This document shows, in pieces, positions 1 through 9,086 of a stretch of 64,000 bases of DNA. The notes beneath the pieces are model-generated. The model was not told the origin of the DNA, did no database searches, and saw nothing but the letters and a program-made list of their open reading frames with translations. Position 1 is the stretch's first letter, and each line of letters starts with the position of its first letter. Position numbers and translations under genes: made by a program. This DNA comes from JANPLG01 sp964609085 (GTDB taxonomy: Bacteria > Armatimonadota > SYMT01): positions 54,109 through 118,108 of the forward strand of contig CAZSRZ010000002.1 in the NCBI GenBank assembly GCA_964609085.1, written 5' to 3'.

Positions 1-1
1 G

Positions 2-604
2 AGCGTCGCTCTCGACGCCGCAGACCGACTCCTCGACACAGCCAAGAGCCACCGCCGCATCCTGGTCCTGGAGGTCATGGGTCGGCATGCCGGATGGGTT
101 GCCCTACATGTGGGGATCGGCTCCGGCGCGGACTGGATTACCATCCCCGAGGTGCCGTTGGATCTCGGTGCGATGATCGCCGCCCTGCGGCGCAAACGGA
201 ATCGCGGGAAGACGTGGGGATTGGTGGTCGCCTCCGAGGGGACCGAGTTGCCGTCGGTGGACACAGAGGATCTGCAGGTGGATGCGTTCGGCCATGTGAG
301 CATGTCCCGACGGGCAGTGGGCGAGTCGATCGCCAACGAAATTGAGAAGGCCCTCGGGATCGAGACGCGGTCCGTGGTGCTCGGCCACGTGCAGCGAGGC
401 GGGACCCCCTCGCTCTTCGATCGGGTGCTCGGTTCCCGCGTGGGCATCCTCGCTGCGGACATGGTGAAGGACGGTAACTGGGGCAAGATGGCCGCGATCC
501 AGGGGACCCGCGTGGTCCCCGTGGAGTTGGAACTTGCCGTCGGCACGCTGAAGACGGTGCCGATCGAACTCTGGCGCGAGACGATCTCCCTCATCAACAA
601 GTAA
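2..604 (+). CDS. pfkA: 6-phosphofructokinase, C-terminal part (5' end outside window)
   Basis: Phosphorylates fructose 6-phosphate to fructose 1,6-bisphosphate in glycolysis. The frame is open from the window edge, so the N-terminal phosphate-donor loop is missing. Visible family motifs are MGRHAGW, EGTELPS and the substrate-binding GHVQRGGTPSLFDR stretch, which together define the PfkA fold. Whether the donor is ATP or pyrophosphate cannot be decided, because the deciding GGDGS/GGDDS region lies upstream. It ends with TAA six bases before a PfkB-type sugar kinase on the same strand, suggesting co-transcription in sugar catabolism. Confidence 0.93.
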   Translation, partial: SVALDAADRLLDTAKSHRRILVLEVMGRHAGWVALHVGIGSGADWITIPEVPLDLGAMIAALRRKRNRGKTWGLVVASEGTELPSVDTEDLQVDAFGHVSMSRRAVGESIANEIEKALGIETRSVVLGHVQRGGTPSLFDRVLGSRVGILAADMVKDGNWGKMAAIQGTRVVPVELELAVGTLKTVPIELWRETISLINK

Positions 605-610
605 GCCGAG

Positions 611-1570
611 GTGTCCGTCGTCTGTGTCGGGGAAGCGCTCATCGACTTCGTGCCGGATCAGTCCGGACTTCGTCTGGCTGAGTGCGCCGGCTTCCGACGA
701 GCGGCAGGGGGAGCCCCGGCCAACGTCGCCGCGGGTGTCGCCCGCCTGGGCGGGGAGGCGGTATTCCTCGGCAGGGTCGGCGCCGACGCCTTCGGCGAGT
801 TCCTCATAGCGTCCCTGACAGCCGCCGGAGTGCACACGGACTGGATCGTGGCCGACCCTTGGGCGAACACTGGGCTGGCCTTCGTCTCGCTTTCGCTCTC
901 GGGTGAGCGGGACTTTGTTTTCTACAGGAATCCGAGCGCAGACATGCTCCATCGTCGCGGGGATGTGCCCGAGGCCGCGCTCGATGGCTGCCGCGTGTGC
1001 CACTATGGCTCCATCTCATTGATCCAGGAGCCGAGCAGGACCACGACGCTCGACACGATCGCTCGGGCACGGGCGCGGGGTGCCTGGATTTCCTACGATC
1101 CCAATCTGCGCCCACCGCTCTGGCCCAGCCTGGACGCCGCCCGCCGGACGATTCTGGAAACTCTGCCTCTCGCCGACCTGGTCAAAGTGAGTGTCGAGGA
1201 GGGCGAGTTCCTGTTTGGGTCAGCCGATCCGGTCGAAATTGCCGGGCGTCTCCTCGCGACCGGCGCGCGGCTGGCCGCGGTCACCGGCGGGGCATCGCCG
1301 GCCGTGCTGGCCACGGCCGACCGCCTCGTCCAAATCCCGAGCTTCCGGGTGGACGTTGTTGACACCACGGGTGCGGGTGATGGATTCGTGGCGGGAGTGC
1401 TTCACTTGATTGCCGCCGGTCTGGGGTGGGGGAGCAGGGAAGAGTTGCTTGAGCTGGGCCGATTCGGGGCCGCCGTCGGCGGCCTCACATGCACACGCAA
1501 GGGGGCGATCCCCGCGCTCCCGAGCGCGTCGGAAGTGCGCGAACTCCTGGCGCACGTCGCGCGCGATTAA
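611..1570 (+). CDS. PfkB-family carbohydrate kinase, fructokinase-like
   Basis: Cytoplasmic ATP-dependent sugar kinase of the ribokinase/PfkB family, 319 residues, the usual size. The N-terminal signature GEALIDFVP, the GGAPANVA sugar-binding stretch and the C-terminal DTTGAGDGFVAG motif (catalytic Asp and anion hole) are all present. The FVP after GEALID resembles bacterial fructokinases more than ribokinases, so fructose is the best guess. The start is GTG, placed seven bases after the pfkA stop, with only a weak ribosome-binding site. The pairing with 6-phosphofructokinase suggests feeding of fructose into glycolysis. Confidence 0.88.
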   Translation: MSVVCVGEALIDFVPDQSGLRLAECAGFRRAAGGAPANVAAGVARLGGEAVFLGRVGADAFGEFLIASLTAAGVHTDWIVADPWANTGLAFVSLSLSGERDFVFYRNPSADMLHRRGDVPEAALDGCRVCHYGSISLIQEPSRTTTLDTIARARARGAWISYDPNLRPPLWPSLDAARRTILETLPLADLVKVSVEEGEFLFGSADPVEIAGRLLATGARLAAVTGGASPAVLATADRLVQIPSFRVDVVDTTGAGDGFVAGVLHLIAAGLGWGSREELLELGRFGAAVGGLTCTRKGAIPALPSASEVRELLAHVARD

Positions 1571-1681
1571 TCTTTGCGAGCAGGGACCCGACAGCGCCAT
1601 GGGGAACCGACAACCGGACGTGCGGGATGGCGCGTTCCTTTTCCCCGACTGCCGCCGGCACGGTTGCCAGGATCTCCAACG

Positions 1682-2791
1682 ATGAAGTCCTCCCCTCGCC
1701 CCACCTCACCCTCGGCCGATGTCGAGCCTACCCGCCTGGATCGGCGCGGGCTGCTGCGCTCGGCCGGCGTCCTCATTCCCGCCATTCCACTCCTCATGAC
1801 CACCGACGCCAACGCCAGGGACTTCGGTCCCCACGCCGCTCCCGTGCGCTATCCCGAGCCCGACGTGGTTGTCATCGACGACCGCTTCAAGAAGTACAAG
1901 ATCGGCAACACGCCCATCCGACGCCATCACACCGGCATGCTCTGGGCCGAAGGTACCGCCTGGAACGGGGTCGGCCGCTTCCTGGTGTGGAGCGACATCC
2001 CGAACAACATCCAGCACCGGCTCCTGGAAGAGGACGGCCATGTCAGCGTCTTCCGGAATCCGGCGGGGTATTCGAACGGCAACACGTTCGACTTCCAGGG
2101 CCGACAGATCTCCTTCGAGCACGGTAACCGGCGCGTCGTACGGTACGAGTATGACGGCACCATCACCGTCCTTGCGGAGCGGTTCGAGAACAAGCGCTTC
2201 AACGCACCCAACGACGGTGCCGTCCACCCGGACGGCTCGCTCTGGTTCACGGACCCGGGGTACGGCAGCCTGGGCAACTACGAAGGGTTCAAGGGCCCCC
2301 TGGAATTGAAGGAGGCCGTCTATCGGGTTGACGGCAAGTCGGGCAAGATCGAAAAAGTCACGGACGAGATCTTCAAGCCCAACGGCCTCTGCTTCTCGCC
2401 CGACTACAAGAAGCTCTACGTCTCAGACACCGGGGCTTCCCACTATCCGAACGCACCGAAGAACATCAAGATGTGGGACATCGTCGATGGCAAGAAGCTG
2501 GCCAATGGCCGGCAATTCGCGTCGATGGACCTGGGCGGCAAGGCCGGCTTCGCGGACGGGATCCGGGCGGACGTGGATGGCAACATCTGGGCGGCGGCCG
2601 GTTGGGTGGGGGAAGGCTACGACGGCGTGCACATCTTCGCGCCGGACGGAGTCCGCATCGGCCAGATCCTGCTCCCGGAGATCTGCGGCAACCTGTGCTT
2701 CGGCGGTCAGAAGCGCAACCGGCTCTTCATGGCCGCCAGCCAGTCCCTCTACTCTGTCTACGTAGAGACCCAGGGCGCGCACGTCAGTTGA
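1682..2791 (+). CDS. SMP-30/gluconolactonase-type lactonase, exported
   Basis: Six-bladed propeller lactonase family that hydrolyses sugar lactones. I start at ATG 1682 (AGGA nine bases upstream) because it gives a twin-arginine-like leader: DRRGLLRSAG followed by a hydrophobic run and an ANA-R cleavage region near residue 40. Upstream in-frame codons lack family similarity. Characteristic strands include NDGAVHPDGSLWFTDPGYG and PNGLCFSPDYKKLYVSDTG, which carry the metal-binding Asn and Asp residues. It probably acts in the periplasm on lactones formed by oxidoreductases. The precise substrate is not readable. Confidence 0.87.
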   Translation: MKSSPRPTSPSADVEPTRLDRRGLLRSAGVLIPAIPLLMTTDANARDFGPHAAPVRYPEPDVVVIDDRFKKYKIGNTPIRRHHTGMLWAEGTAWNGVGRFLVWSDIPNNIQHRLLEEDGHVSVFRNPAGYSNGNTFDFQGRQISFEHGNRRVVRYEYDGTITVLAERFENKRFNAPNDGAVHPDGSLWFTDPGYGSLGNYEGFKGPLELKEAVYRVDGKSGKIEKVTDEIFKPNGLCFSPDYKKLYVSDTGASHYPNAPKNIKMWDIVDGKKLANGRQFASMDLGGKAGFADGIRADVDGNIWAAAGWVGEGYDGVHIFAPDGVRIGQILLPEICGNLCFGGQKRNRLFMAASQSLYSVYVETQGAHVS

Positions 2792-2901
2792 AAACGGCGG
2801 GTACTCGTCTGCGGCGGAGCAGCCTGCCCGGGTTGAAACCCAGGGCCCTGCCCGGTGTCGTCATGTCCCGGTAGAAGTGTGGGGCGTGAGGCGACTTTTT
2901 C

Positions 2902-4263
2902 GTGATCAGACTGGGATCGATTGAGGCAGGGGAGTGCCGGGGCCTGGGTCGCCGCGAGGTGATCCAGGTGGGGGCGGCGGGGGCGCTGGGTCTGGCGTTG
3001 CCGCAATTGGTGGCAGCGCAGCCTGCGGACCGACGGCTCTCCGTTCTCTGTGTCTTCCTTCGGGGCGGCGTTTCGCACATCGACACGTGGGATGTGAAGC
3101 CCGAGGCAACCGCCGCTGAAGCCCGGGGGGAGTTCAAGCCGATTCCTACCAGCGTGGCCGGGCTGCAGTTCTGCGAACTGCTTCCCCTGCTCGCACGGCA
3201 GGCTCACCATCTCAATGTGTTGCACGGGGCCAGCCACTCCGAAGGTGAGCACGATCGCGCCATGCAGTGGGTGCTTACCGGCTATCCATCCACCAATCCG
3301 CGCGTCTACCCGAATCCCGGCGCGATCCTCGGCAAGTACATTCCCAGCACCAACTCGCTCCCCCCGGCGATCCACGTGCAGACGCCCGGAATCGGGAACC
3401 CCCAGGCCCCGCCCTCCCCGGCCTCACAGCCGGGCATCGGTGCCGGTTTCTTCGGCGCCGGCCACCAGCCGTTCATGCTCACGGACCCCCTGAAACTGGA
3501 TGAGACCGACTGGCTTCGGCCCGGCCCCATCGTGGCTGACCGGCTGGACCGCCGCCAGGCCATCCTGCAGGGCATTGACCGGATGCAACGCCGCTTCGAC
3601 TCGTGCGAACTCGGGGACCAGCATACCGCCGCCTACCAGCGTGCATTCTCCATCGTCAGCTCGCCCGAGGCAAAGAAGGCGTTCCGGTTGGATGACGAGC
3701 CCGACGCCCTTCGTGATCAGTACGGACGCCACGAGTTCGGCCAGTCCTGCCTGCTAGGCCGACGCCTGATCGAAGCCGGAGTGCGGTACGTTCAGGTCAA
3801 CTGGTCTGCTCGTGGCTGGGACGCCATCACGAAGAAGGACGACCTCTTCACCCGGAGCACCTTCGATTCGCATTTCGGACACTTCCCCTGGCTGCGCCGA
3901 CAACTGCCCAGGCTGGATCAGGGGCTCGCCACGCTGATGGCTGATCTACACCAGCGGGGCACGCTGGAGAAAACGCTCGTGGTGGTGCTGACCGAGTTCG
4001 GCCGCACCGTCGGCATCAACGGGGACGGCGGCCGCGACCACTGGCCGCAGGCATTCTCCGTGCTCATCGGCGGTGGCGGAATCCCGTGTGGGCGGCGGAT
4101 CGGCGCGACCAATGACAACGGGATGGAGATCACTGACGGTCGCTTCGAGCCGCAGTCGCTGCTGAACTCGATCTACACGCTCTGCGGCCTGGATGTCTCT
4201 GTGGGCCTCCGACAGGCCGGCATCACGGGCGACAATTCCGAGGGCGTGCCGGGTCTCATCTAG
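2902..4263 (+). CDS. DUF1501 domain-containing protein, twin-arginine exported
   Basis: About 453 residues, of the DUF1501 family (alkaline-phosphatase-like fold, function unproven), abundant in Planctomycetota and relatives. The N-terminus GLGRREVIQVGAAGALG is a twin-arginine signal ending near LVAAQPAD. Family hallmarks follow: FLRGGVSHIDTWDVKPEA, the HSEGEHDRAMQW region, GQSCLLGRRLIEAGVRYVQV and LTEFGRTVGINGDGGRDHWP. The start is GTG with a GAGG about ten bases upstream. In this family a neighbouring DUF1549/1553 cytochrome gene is common; none is seen here. A second copy lies at 45210. Confidence 0.88.
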   Translation: MIRLGSIEAGECRGLGRREVIQVGAAGALGLALPQLVAAQPADRRLSVLCVFLRGGVSHIDTWDVKPEATAAEARGEFKPIPTSVAGLQFCELLPLLARQAHHLNVLHGASHSEGEHDRAMQWVLTGYPSTNPRVYPNPGAILGKYIPSTNSLPPAIHVQTPGIGNPQAPPSPASQPGIGAGFFGAGHQPFMLTDPLKLDETDWLRPGPIVADRLDRRQAILQGIDRMQRRFDSCELGDQHTAAYQRAFSIVSSPEAKKAFRLDDEPDALRDQYGRHEFGQSCLLGRRLIEAGVRYVQVNWSARGWDAITKKDDLFTRSTFDSHFGHFPWLRRQLPRLDQGLATLMADLHQRGTLEKTLVVVLTEFGRTVGINGDGGRDHWPQAFSVLIGGGGIPCGRRIGATNDNGMEITDGRFEPQSLLNSIYTLCGLDVSVGLRQAGITGDNSEGVPGLI

Positions 4264-4297
4264 CCCCCGGCTGCCGACACCTGGCCGACCGGGCAGG

Positions 4298-5353
4298 TCA
4301 GCGGTCGACGCCGCAGAGCTGGCGATAGAGGCGGGTGATGCGGGTGATGTAGACTTGCGTCTCGCGGTAGGGCGGGATGCCCTGGTACTTCTTGACTGCG
4401 CCCGCGCCCGCGTTGTAGCAGGCCAGCGCTAGCTTCACCGCTTCTTCCTTCACGCGCCCGTCCGCGCCCATGTTCCGCAGGTGCGAGCTTAGGAGCCGGG
4501 TGCTGCCTTCCAGGTTCTGCTGGATGTTGAAGGCGTTGCCCACGCCGAGATCGCCCGCGGTCCCGGGCATCAACTGTCCCAGCCCCATGGCACCGGCCCG
4601 GGAAACGGCGCTGGGGTCAAAATTGCTCTCGCAGGCAATGACCGCCATCACGAGGCGTGCATCCAGGTCGTATTTCAGACTGTAGGCAAGGATGTTCTGC
4701 GCGATGTGCTTCGCCGTGCCGACCTCGATGCGCCGGTTGAAGTAACGTACGGCATCGGAGTAGACCTTGATCAACTGCTCCGGGGAGTAGACGCGCGGCC
4801 CGCGGACGGTTCTCCCGGGAGCATTGCTGCTCACACCGCGGCTCGTCGTCTTGCGCGGCGGAGCACTGCGGGCGCGCAGCGCCGCGGCCTCGCGGGTCTT
4901 CTTCTCGTCTTCGGCCTTCTTCCGGGCGAGTTCAAAGGCGGATGCCTCGGCCTCGCGGACAGCAACCACCACTTCCAGGCTCCCGCTGCTGCTGCCGTCG
5001 AGCGTCACCACGCGGCAGAGCGTGCGCAGAGCCGCGCCCACGTCGAGCGATACCCCTGGATGTGGAAGCCCCTCACCCTTCAGCATCACCTGCGTCCCGC
5101 CGTTCGGACCTGTGAGCGAGATCAGGGTCCGGTCGGCCTTGATGATGGCGCTGATGACCCCATGGACCTCCACGAGTTTGCCTTCGAAGGCGGCGGGTTG
5201 AGTCTGAATCAGGTGCTGCTCGGCCCGTTCGATCACCTGTGCGCGATCACGCACCTCAAAGTACGCGTCGGCGGCCGGGTAGGGTCCTGCGGCCGCCGGC
5301 GAGGCCAGCAGGCCGGCAAGCAAGGCTGAAGTGAGGGGGCCAGGGATCCGCAT
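4298..5353 (-). CDS. Lytic transglycosylase (SLT domain), secreted
   Basis: Cleaves peptidoglycan glycan strands. The chosen ATG gives a clean signal peptide (MRIPGPLTSALLAGLLA, cleavage after SPAAA); the open frame extends 25 codons further without likely signal features. Residues about 25-150 form an OB-like region, followed by a charged KKAEDEKK segment. The C-terminal SLT domain has the catalytic Glu in ACESNFD near residue 242, GAMGLGQLMPGTA, and ALACYNAGAGAVKKY. It converges with the DUF1501 gene and has a 306-base gap upstream. Likely a cell-wall remodelling enzyme in the periplasm. Confidence 0.9.
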   Translation of the reverse strand: MRIPGPLTSALLAGLLASPAAAGPYPAADAYFEVRDRAQVIERAEQHLIQTQPAAFEGKLVEVHGVISAIIKADRTLISLTGPNGGTQVMLKGEGLPHPGVSLDVGAALRTLCRVVTLDGSSSGSLEVVVAVREAEASAFELARKKAEDEKKTREAAALRARSAPPRKTTSRGVSSNAPGRTVRGPRVYSPEQLIKVYSDAVRYFNRRIEVGTAKHIAQNILAYSLKYDLDARLVMAVIACESNFDPSAVSRAGAMGLGQLMPGTAGDLGVGNAFNIQQNLEGSTRLLSSHLRNMGADGRVKEEAVKLALACYNAGAGAVKKYQGIPPYRETQVYITRITRLYRQLCGVDR

Positions 5354-5659
5354 GTTCACTACTTTAGACGCGCGATCGAACGGGGAGTTCGGCGGAAGAT
5401 GATGCGCACGCCTCGTCGTTGAGGGCAACGGCGGTTTAGTTTAGCCGTAGCCCCCTGCGCAGGCAACCGCTGGGTGATTCTGGCACCATCGCCGGTGCCA
5501 TCGAGTCAACCGATGGTGGATCCTGGACAGCCCGGGTGCGTGGGGCGTTCTGCCCGAATGGCCCTGGTGCACGGGCGTCTCGACCACATGGCCCTGGTGC
5601 GCGTGCGTCTGGCCCGCCTGCCCCCCGGACCGGGGCCTAACGGGGAGCCCCGACGCAGG
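5354..5659. other. Intergenic stretch upstream of the transglycosylase gene
   Basis: This 306-base gap separates two minus-strand genes and should hold the transglycosylase promoter. I found no convincing -35/-10 pair and no RNA gene. The part nearest the methyltransferase carries an imperfect tandem repeat with a period near 30 bases (5530-5617). The plus-strand open frame across the gap runs opposite both genes and has no family similarity. Confidence 0.5.
5530..5617 (+). repeat. Imperfect ~30-bp tandem repeat
   Basis: ATGGCCCTGGTGC starts at 5558 and again at 5588, exactly 30 bases apart, each followed by a related GxGCGTCT segment. A more diverged third copy with one small indel precedes them. 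The array lies just downstream of the methyltransferase stop, on the opposite reading sense. Function unknown. Confidence 0.6.
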
Positions 5660-6577
5660 TCATGCGGCGTGCTCAATGGCGTCCGTCGACGCCTCTCGGA
5701 CGGGGCGGTCCGGTGCCTCAGCCGCCGCCCGCTCCAATTCGGCCCACGTCACCCGCGGTCGGATTCCGTACTCGATGTAAAGCGGCTGCTGCTCGATGAC
5801 GAAGAAACGCCGACCCAGCCGGCACGCCGCTTCTGCCGTGGTTCCCGTGCCGCCGAAGGGGTCGAGCACCAGATCATCGGGACGGCTGCAGGCCCTCACC
5901 ACTCGCTCGATGAGGGCCAGAGGCTTCTCCGTGCTGTGCAGCTTCTTGCCGTCGCCCGCCTTCTTCCGCGAGTCGCCGTTGCAGATCGGGAAGCGCCAGA
6001 CGCTGCGCATCTGCTTACCGCCGTTCTCTTCCTTCATCTGCTGGTAGTTGAACGTGTAGCCCCGGGCATGCCGAGCGCTCTTCGCCGCCCAGATCATCTC
6101 CTCGTGAGCATTGCAGAACCGGACTCCCCGGAAGTGGGGGGTCGGGTTGTTCTTTTCCCAGACGACGGTGTTGAGGAACCAGTAGCCCAGGTCCTGCATC
6201 TGCGTGCCGATCCGGAACAGGTTGTGGTACATCCCGATCACCCACAGGGTGCCGTTGTCCTTCAGCACGCGCCGGCACTCCACCAGCCACTCCCGGCAGA
6301 ACTCATCATACTCGGCGTAGCTGCCGAACTGGTCCCATGCATCGTCCACGGCGTCGACGAGGCTATCGTCCGGCCGTCGCAACTCCTGCTGCAACTGCAT
6401 GTAGTAGGGCGGGTCGGCGAAGATCAGGTCGACGGAGCGGTCGGGCAAATCCCGCAGCACCTGGCGGCAGTCGCCCTGCACGACCCAAGACGTATCGAGC
6501 GGGAAGTGCTGGCCGGGCTGGTGGAGAGTAAAGCGAGGCGAGGTCGGGTTGGGCGGCATGGGCGGTGGACTCCACAT
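5660..6577 (-). CDS. Site-specific DNA methyltransferase, beta-class (N6-adenine or N4-cytosine)
   Basis: S-adenosylmethionine-dependent DNA methylase of the N4/N6 family, about 305 residues from the ATG at 6577 (a second ATG is at 6559). The catalytic motif IV reads FADPPYY near residue 53. The SAM-binding FGGTGTT motif comes late, near residue 252. That order (DPPY before FxGxG) defines the beta class, as in CcrM/HinfI-type enzymes. STEKPLALIERVV just before FGGTG is typical. No C-terminal CcrM-like extension and no restriction endonuclease gene is adjacent, so it looks solitary. Target sequence unknown. Confidence 0.9.
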   Translation of the reverse strand: MWSPPPMPPNPTSPRFTLHQPGQHFPLDTSWVVQGDCRQVLRDLPDRSVDLIFADPPYYMQLQQELRRPDDSLVDAVDDAWDQFGSYAEYDEFCREWLVECRRVLKDNGTLWVIGMYHNLFRIGTQMQDLGYWFLNTVVWEKNNPTPHFRGVRFCNAHEEMIWAAKSARHARGYTFNYQQMKEENGGKQMRSVWRFPICNGDSRKKAGDGKKLHSTEKPLALIERVVRACSRPDDLVLDPFGGTGTTAEAACRLGRRFFVIEQQPLYIEYGIRPRVTWAELERAAAEAPDRPVREASTDAIEHAA

Positions 6578-6846
6578 ATAGAGTCGGCGGTTCGAGTCGT
6601 GGGATTCAGTCAGGTGCGTTCGATAGACCGTGAAGCGGTTGCCGCAGGGCGATCGCTGCCCACGCCGCCGCAATGGGCGGGGCCCGTAGAGGAGGAGATG
6701 GCGCCGTGGGGCGCGAAAACGGCATCGTTCGGCATCTACCCGGGATCGGCAGTGTTCCAATTAGATGCTGGGGCTCGGGCTTCCCCGAGGCCGAGGAGCG
6801 CCAGGTTGGCGAACTGAACCCCGTCTGAACTGCCCAGGAGACCGCC

Positions 6847-8106
6847 ATGTCCGCGTCCTCACTTAACCGCCGTCAACTGCTTGCGGGTTCCCTCGGGAGC
6901 GGGATCCTGATGCTTGCGGGGGACGCCCAGCGCGTCTGGGGCGCGGGCGAGCGTCCGGGTCTGGGGTTCATCGGCGTCAAGAACCGTGGGATGCAGAATC
7001 TCAACCCGCTGATGAAGCACTGCGTCGCCGTTTGCGATGTGGATAGCGCGGTGATGGGGGCGGCGAGCCAGGCCGTGCAGAAGGCCACCGGGACAGCCCC
7101 CGCCGCCTACACCGACTACCGGCGGCTGTTGGAAGACAAGAACGTGGACGCCGTGGTCATCTCCACGCCGGACCACTGGCATGCGCTGCAGACGATCGAC
7201 GCGTGTGTCGCCGGGAAGGATGTCTACTGCGAGAAGCCGCTGACGTTGACGGTGCGCGAGGGGCAGGCCATGCTCGCGGCCGCTCGCAAGCATGGTCGGG
7301 TTGTCGGCAATGGCAGCCAGCAGCGGTCCGGCGCCGAGTTCCGCCTCGCTGTGGAAACGGTGCGCAATGGCAGGCTCGGCAAGCTGAAGTCCGTCAAAGT
7401 TGGGATTCCCGGCGTCAACTTCAACGCCGTCGTCGTCCCCGATTCCTCGCCGCCCTCGGAACTCGATTACGAAATGTGGCTGGGCCCTGCTCCGCAACGC
7501 CCCTACAACGTGAACCGCATCCACTACAATTTCCGCTTCTTCTGGGACTACAGCGGCGGCCAGATGACGAACTGGGGTGCCCATCATCTGGATATCGCCC
7601 AGTGGGCACTCGGCATGGACGCGGGCGGTCCGGTGACGGTGGAGGGCAAAGCGGCGTACAAGCCCGGCGCGTACTACGAAGTACCGGAGACCTTCCTGCT
7701 CATCTATCGGTATGCCGATGGGACGGAGCTGCACTGCGGATGCGGCCCCGGCCAACAGGTCGGCACTACCTTCGAGGGCGAACTCGGCACGCTATTTGTG
7801 AACCGGGGCAAGATCGTCGCAAATCCGCCCGAACTGCTGCCCGCAGACCTGCCGAAGTTCCCCGGAGACACCACCACACTGCACCACAAGAACTGGCTGG
7901 AGTGCATCAAGTCTCGTGCGCTACCCGCGGCCGACGTGGCGATCGCTCATCGAACCGCGACCGTGTGTCATCTCGGCAACATCGCGCTGCGGTCCGGTCG
8001 CCCCGTCCGCTGGGATCCCGCCCGCGAAGTGATCACCGGTGATGCAGAGCAGAGCGCGATGCTCGCCCGGCCGTACCGGGCACCGTGGAAGCTGGGGCAG
8101 GGCTGA
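6847..8106 (+). CDS. Gfo/Idh/MocA-family oxidoreductase, twin-arginine exported
   Basis: NAD(P)-dependent sugar oxidoreductase, 419 residues. LNRRQLLAGSLGSG is a twin-arginine leader; translocation after folding would suit a bound nicotinamide cofactor. The Rossmann region is somewhat degenerate (GLGFIGVKNRG). The ISTPDHWH and CEKPLTLTVREGQAM motifs (Glu-Lys-Pro of the active site) and the C-terminal GGQMTNWGAHHLDIAQWALG are classic for this family. AGGAG precedes the ATG at good spacing. It is divergent from the methyltransferase and convergent with the dehydrogenase at 8128. Substrate unknown. Confidence 0.9.
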   Translation: MSASSLNRRQLLAGSLGSGILMLAGDAQRVWGAGERPGLGFIGVKNRGMQNLNPLMKHCVAVCDVDSAVMGAASQAVQKATGTAPAAYTDYRRLLEDKNVDAVVISTPDHWHALQTIDACVAGKDVYCEKPLTLTVREGQAMLAAARKHGRVVGNGSQQRSGAEFRLAVETVRNGRLGKLKSVKVGIPGVNFNAVVVPDSSPPSELDYEMWLGPAPQRPYNVNRIHYNFRFFWDYSGGQMTNWGAHHLDIAQWALGMDAGGPVTVEGKAAYKPGAYYEVPETFLLIYRYADGTELHCGCGPGQQVGTTFEGELGTLFVNRGKIVANPPELLPADLPKFPGDTTTLHHKNWLECIKSRALPAADVAIAHRTATVCHLGNIALRSGRPVRWDPAREVITGDAEQSAMLARPYRAPWKLGQG

Positions 8107-8127
8107 AACCGGGGCGCACTACGGCTG

Positions 8128-9084
8128 TCAGACCCTGTTTGGCGGCTCCTCGCCCCGAAGCACGGCCACCAGGTTGCGGACACAGGTTCGCGTCATTCCG
8201 TGCCTGGCCACATAGCTCGCGCTGCCGATGTGTGGCGTGACAAAGATCCCCGGGGTGTGCAGCACGGGATCGTCCGGCCGCGGTGGTTCCGGATCGGTTA
8301 CATCCAGACCGGCGCCGGCGAGCCTGCCCGAGCGCACTGCCTCGACCAACGCCGCCTGATCGACGAGCGGGCCACGGCCTGTGTTGACGAGTACTGCCGA
8401 CGGCTTCATTCGGGAAAGAGCTTCCGTTCCGATGAGTCCGACGGTGTCCGGCGTCAAGGCGCAGTGGAGGCTGACGAAGTCTGACTGCTGGAGCAACTCC
8501 TCAAATGGGAGGTACCGGGCGCCGAGAGCCACTTCCAGCTCCGGCTTCCGCGACCGGCCCGTATAGAGCAGGCGCATCCCGAACCCCTGCGCTCTCCGCG
8601 CCACGGCAGTCCCGATGCGTCCCAGGCCGACGATGCCGAGCGTCGCTTCGTGGACGTCGCGCCCCCAGAGCAGTCCCTGGGCCCACTGCCACCGGGCCTC
8701 TCGTGCGGCCGTCTGACCCTCGCCGAACCGTCGCGCGGCCGCCAGCAGCAAGCCGAATGCGACGTCCGCCGTCGCCTCCACCAGCACGTCCGGCGTGTTC
8801 GTCACCACGACTCCGCAGGCCCTGGCGGCGGCGACGTCGATGTTGTCGTAGCCGACACCGAACTGTGCCACCACCCGCAGGCCTGGTCCGGCGGCGGCGA
8901 GGACGGTGGCATTCACCGGAGCTCCATTGACCGGGAGCAGCCCGGCCAGCCCGGGGACACCGGCGAGCATCTCCGTTTGCGTGGCGCGTTCCGCCTGCGT
9001 CCGAACCTCAACGGCAGCCACGTCTCGAAGCGGCGTCAACTCGCTGTCGGCCACAGGACCCGTGATCCAGACCCTCGGGCGCAT
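8128..9084 (-). CDS. D-2-hydroxyacid dehydrogenase (NAD-dependent)
   Basis: Reversible reduction of a 2-oxoacid (glyoxylate or hydroxypyruvate are typical), about 318 residues. I use the ATG at 9084, which has GGAGAGAGGGG just upstream, rather than the in-frame codon ten residues earlier. The NAD-binding GLGRIGTAVARR, the catalytic Arg in VNTGRGPLVDQAAL and the catalytic His in VTPHIGSAS are all visible. It is the last gene of a six-gene minus-strand run, starting two bases after the stop of the methyltransferase gene. Confidence 0.92.
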   Translation of the reverse strand: MRPRVWITGPVADSELTPLRDVAAVEVRTQAERATQTEMLAGVPGLAGLLPVNGAPVNATVLAAAGPGLRVVAQFGVGYDNIDVAAARACGVVVTNTPDVLVEATADVAFGLLLAAARRFGEGQTAAREARWQWAQGLLWGRDVHEATLGIVGLGRIGTAVARRAQGFGMRLLYTGRSRKPELEVALGARYLPFEELLQQSDFVSLHCALTPDTVGLIGTEALSRMKPSAVLVNTGRGPLVDQAALVEAVRSGRLAGAGLDVTDPEPPRPDDPVLHTPGIFVTPHIGSASYVARHGMTRTCVRNLVAVLRGEEPPNRV

Positions 9085-9086
9085 CG

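Noticed and set aside
5474..6817. 447-codon plus-strand open frame
   Set aside because: It runs opposite the methyltransferase and has a low-complexity Arg/Pro/Leu composition with no family similarity.
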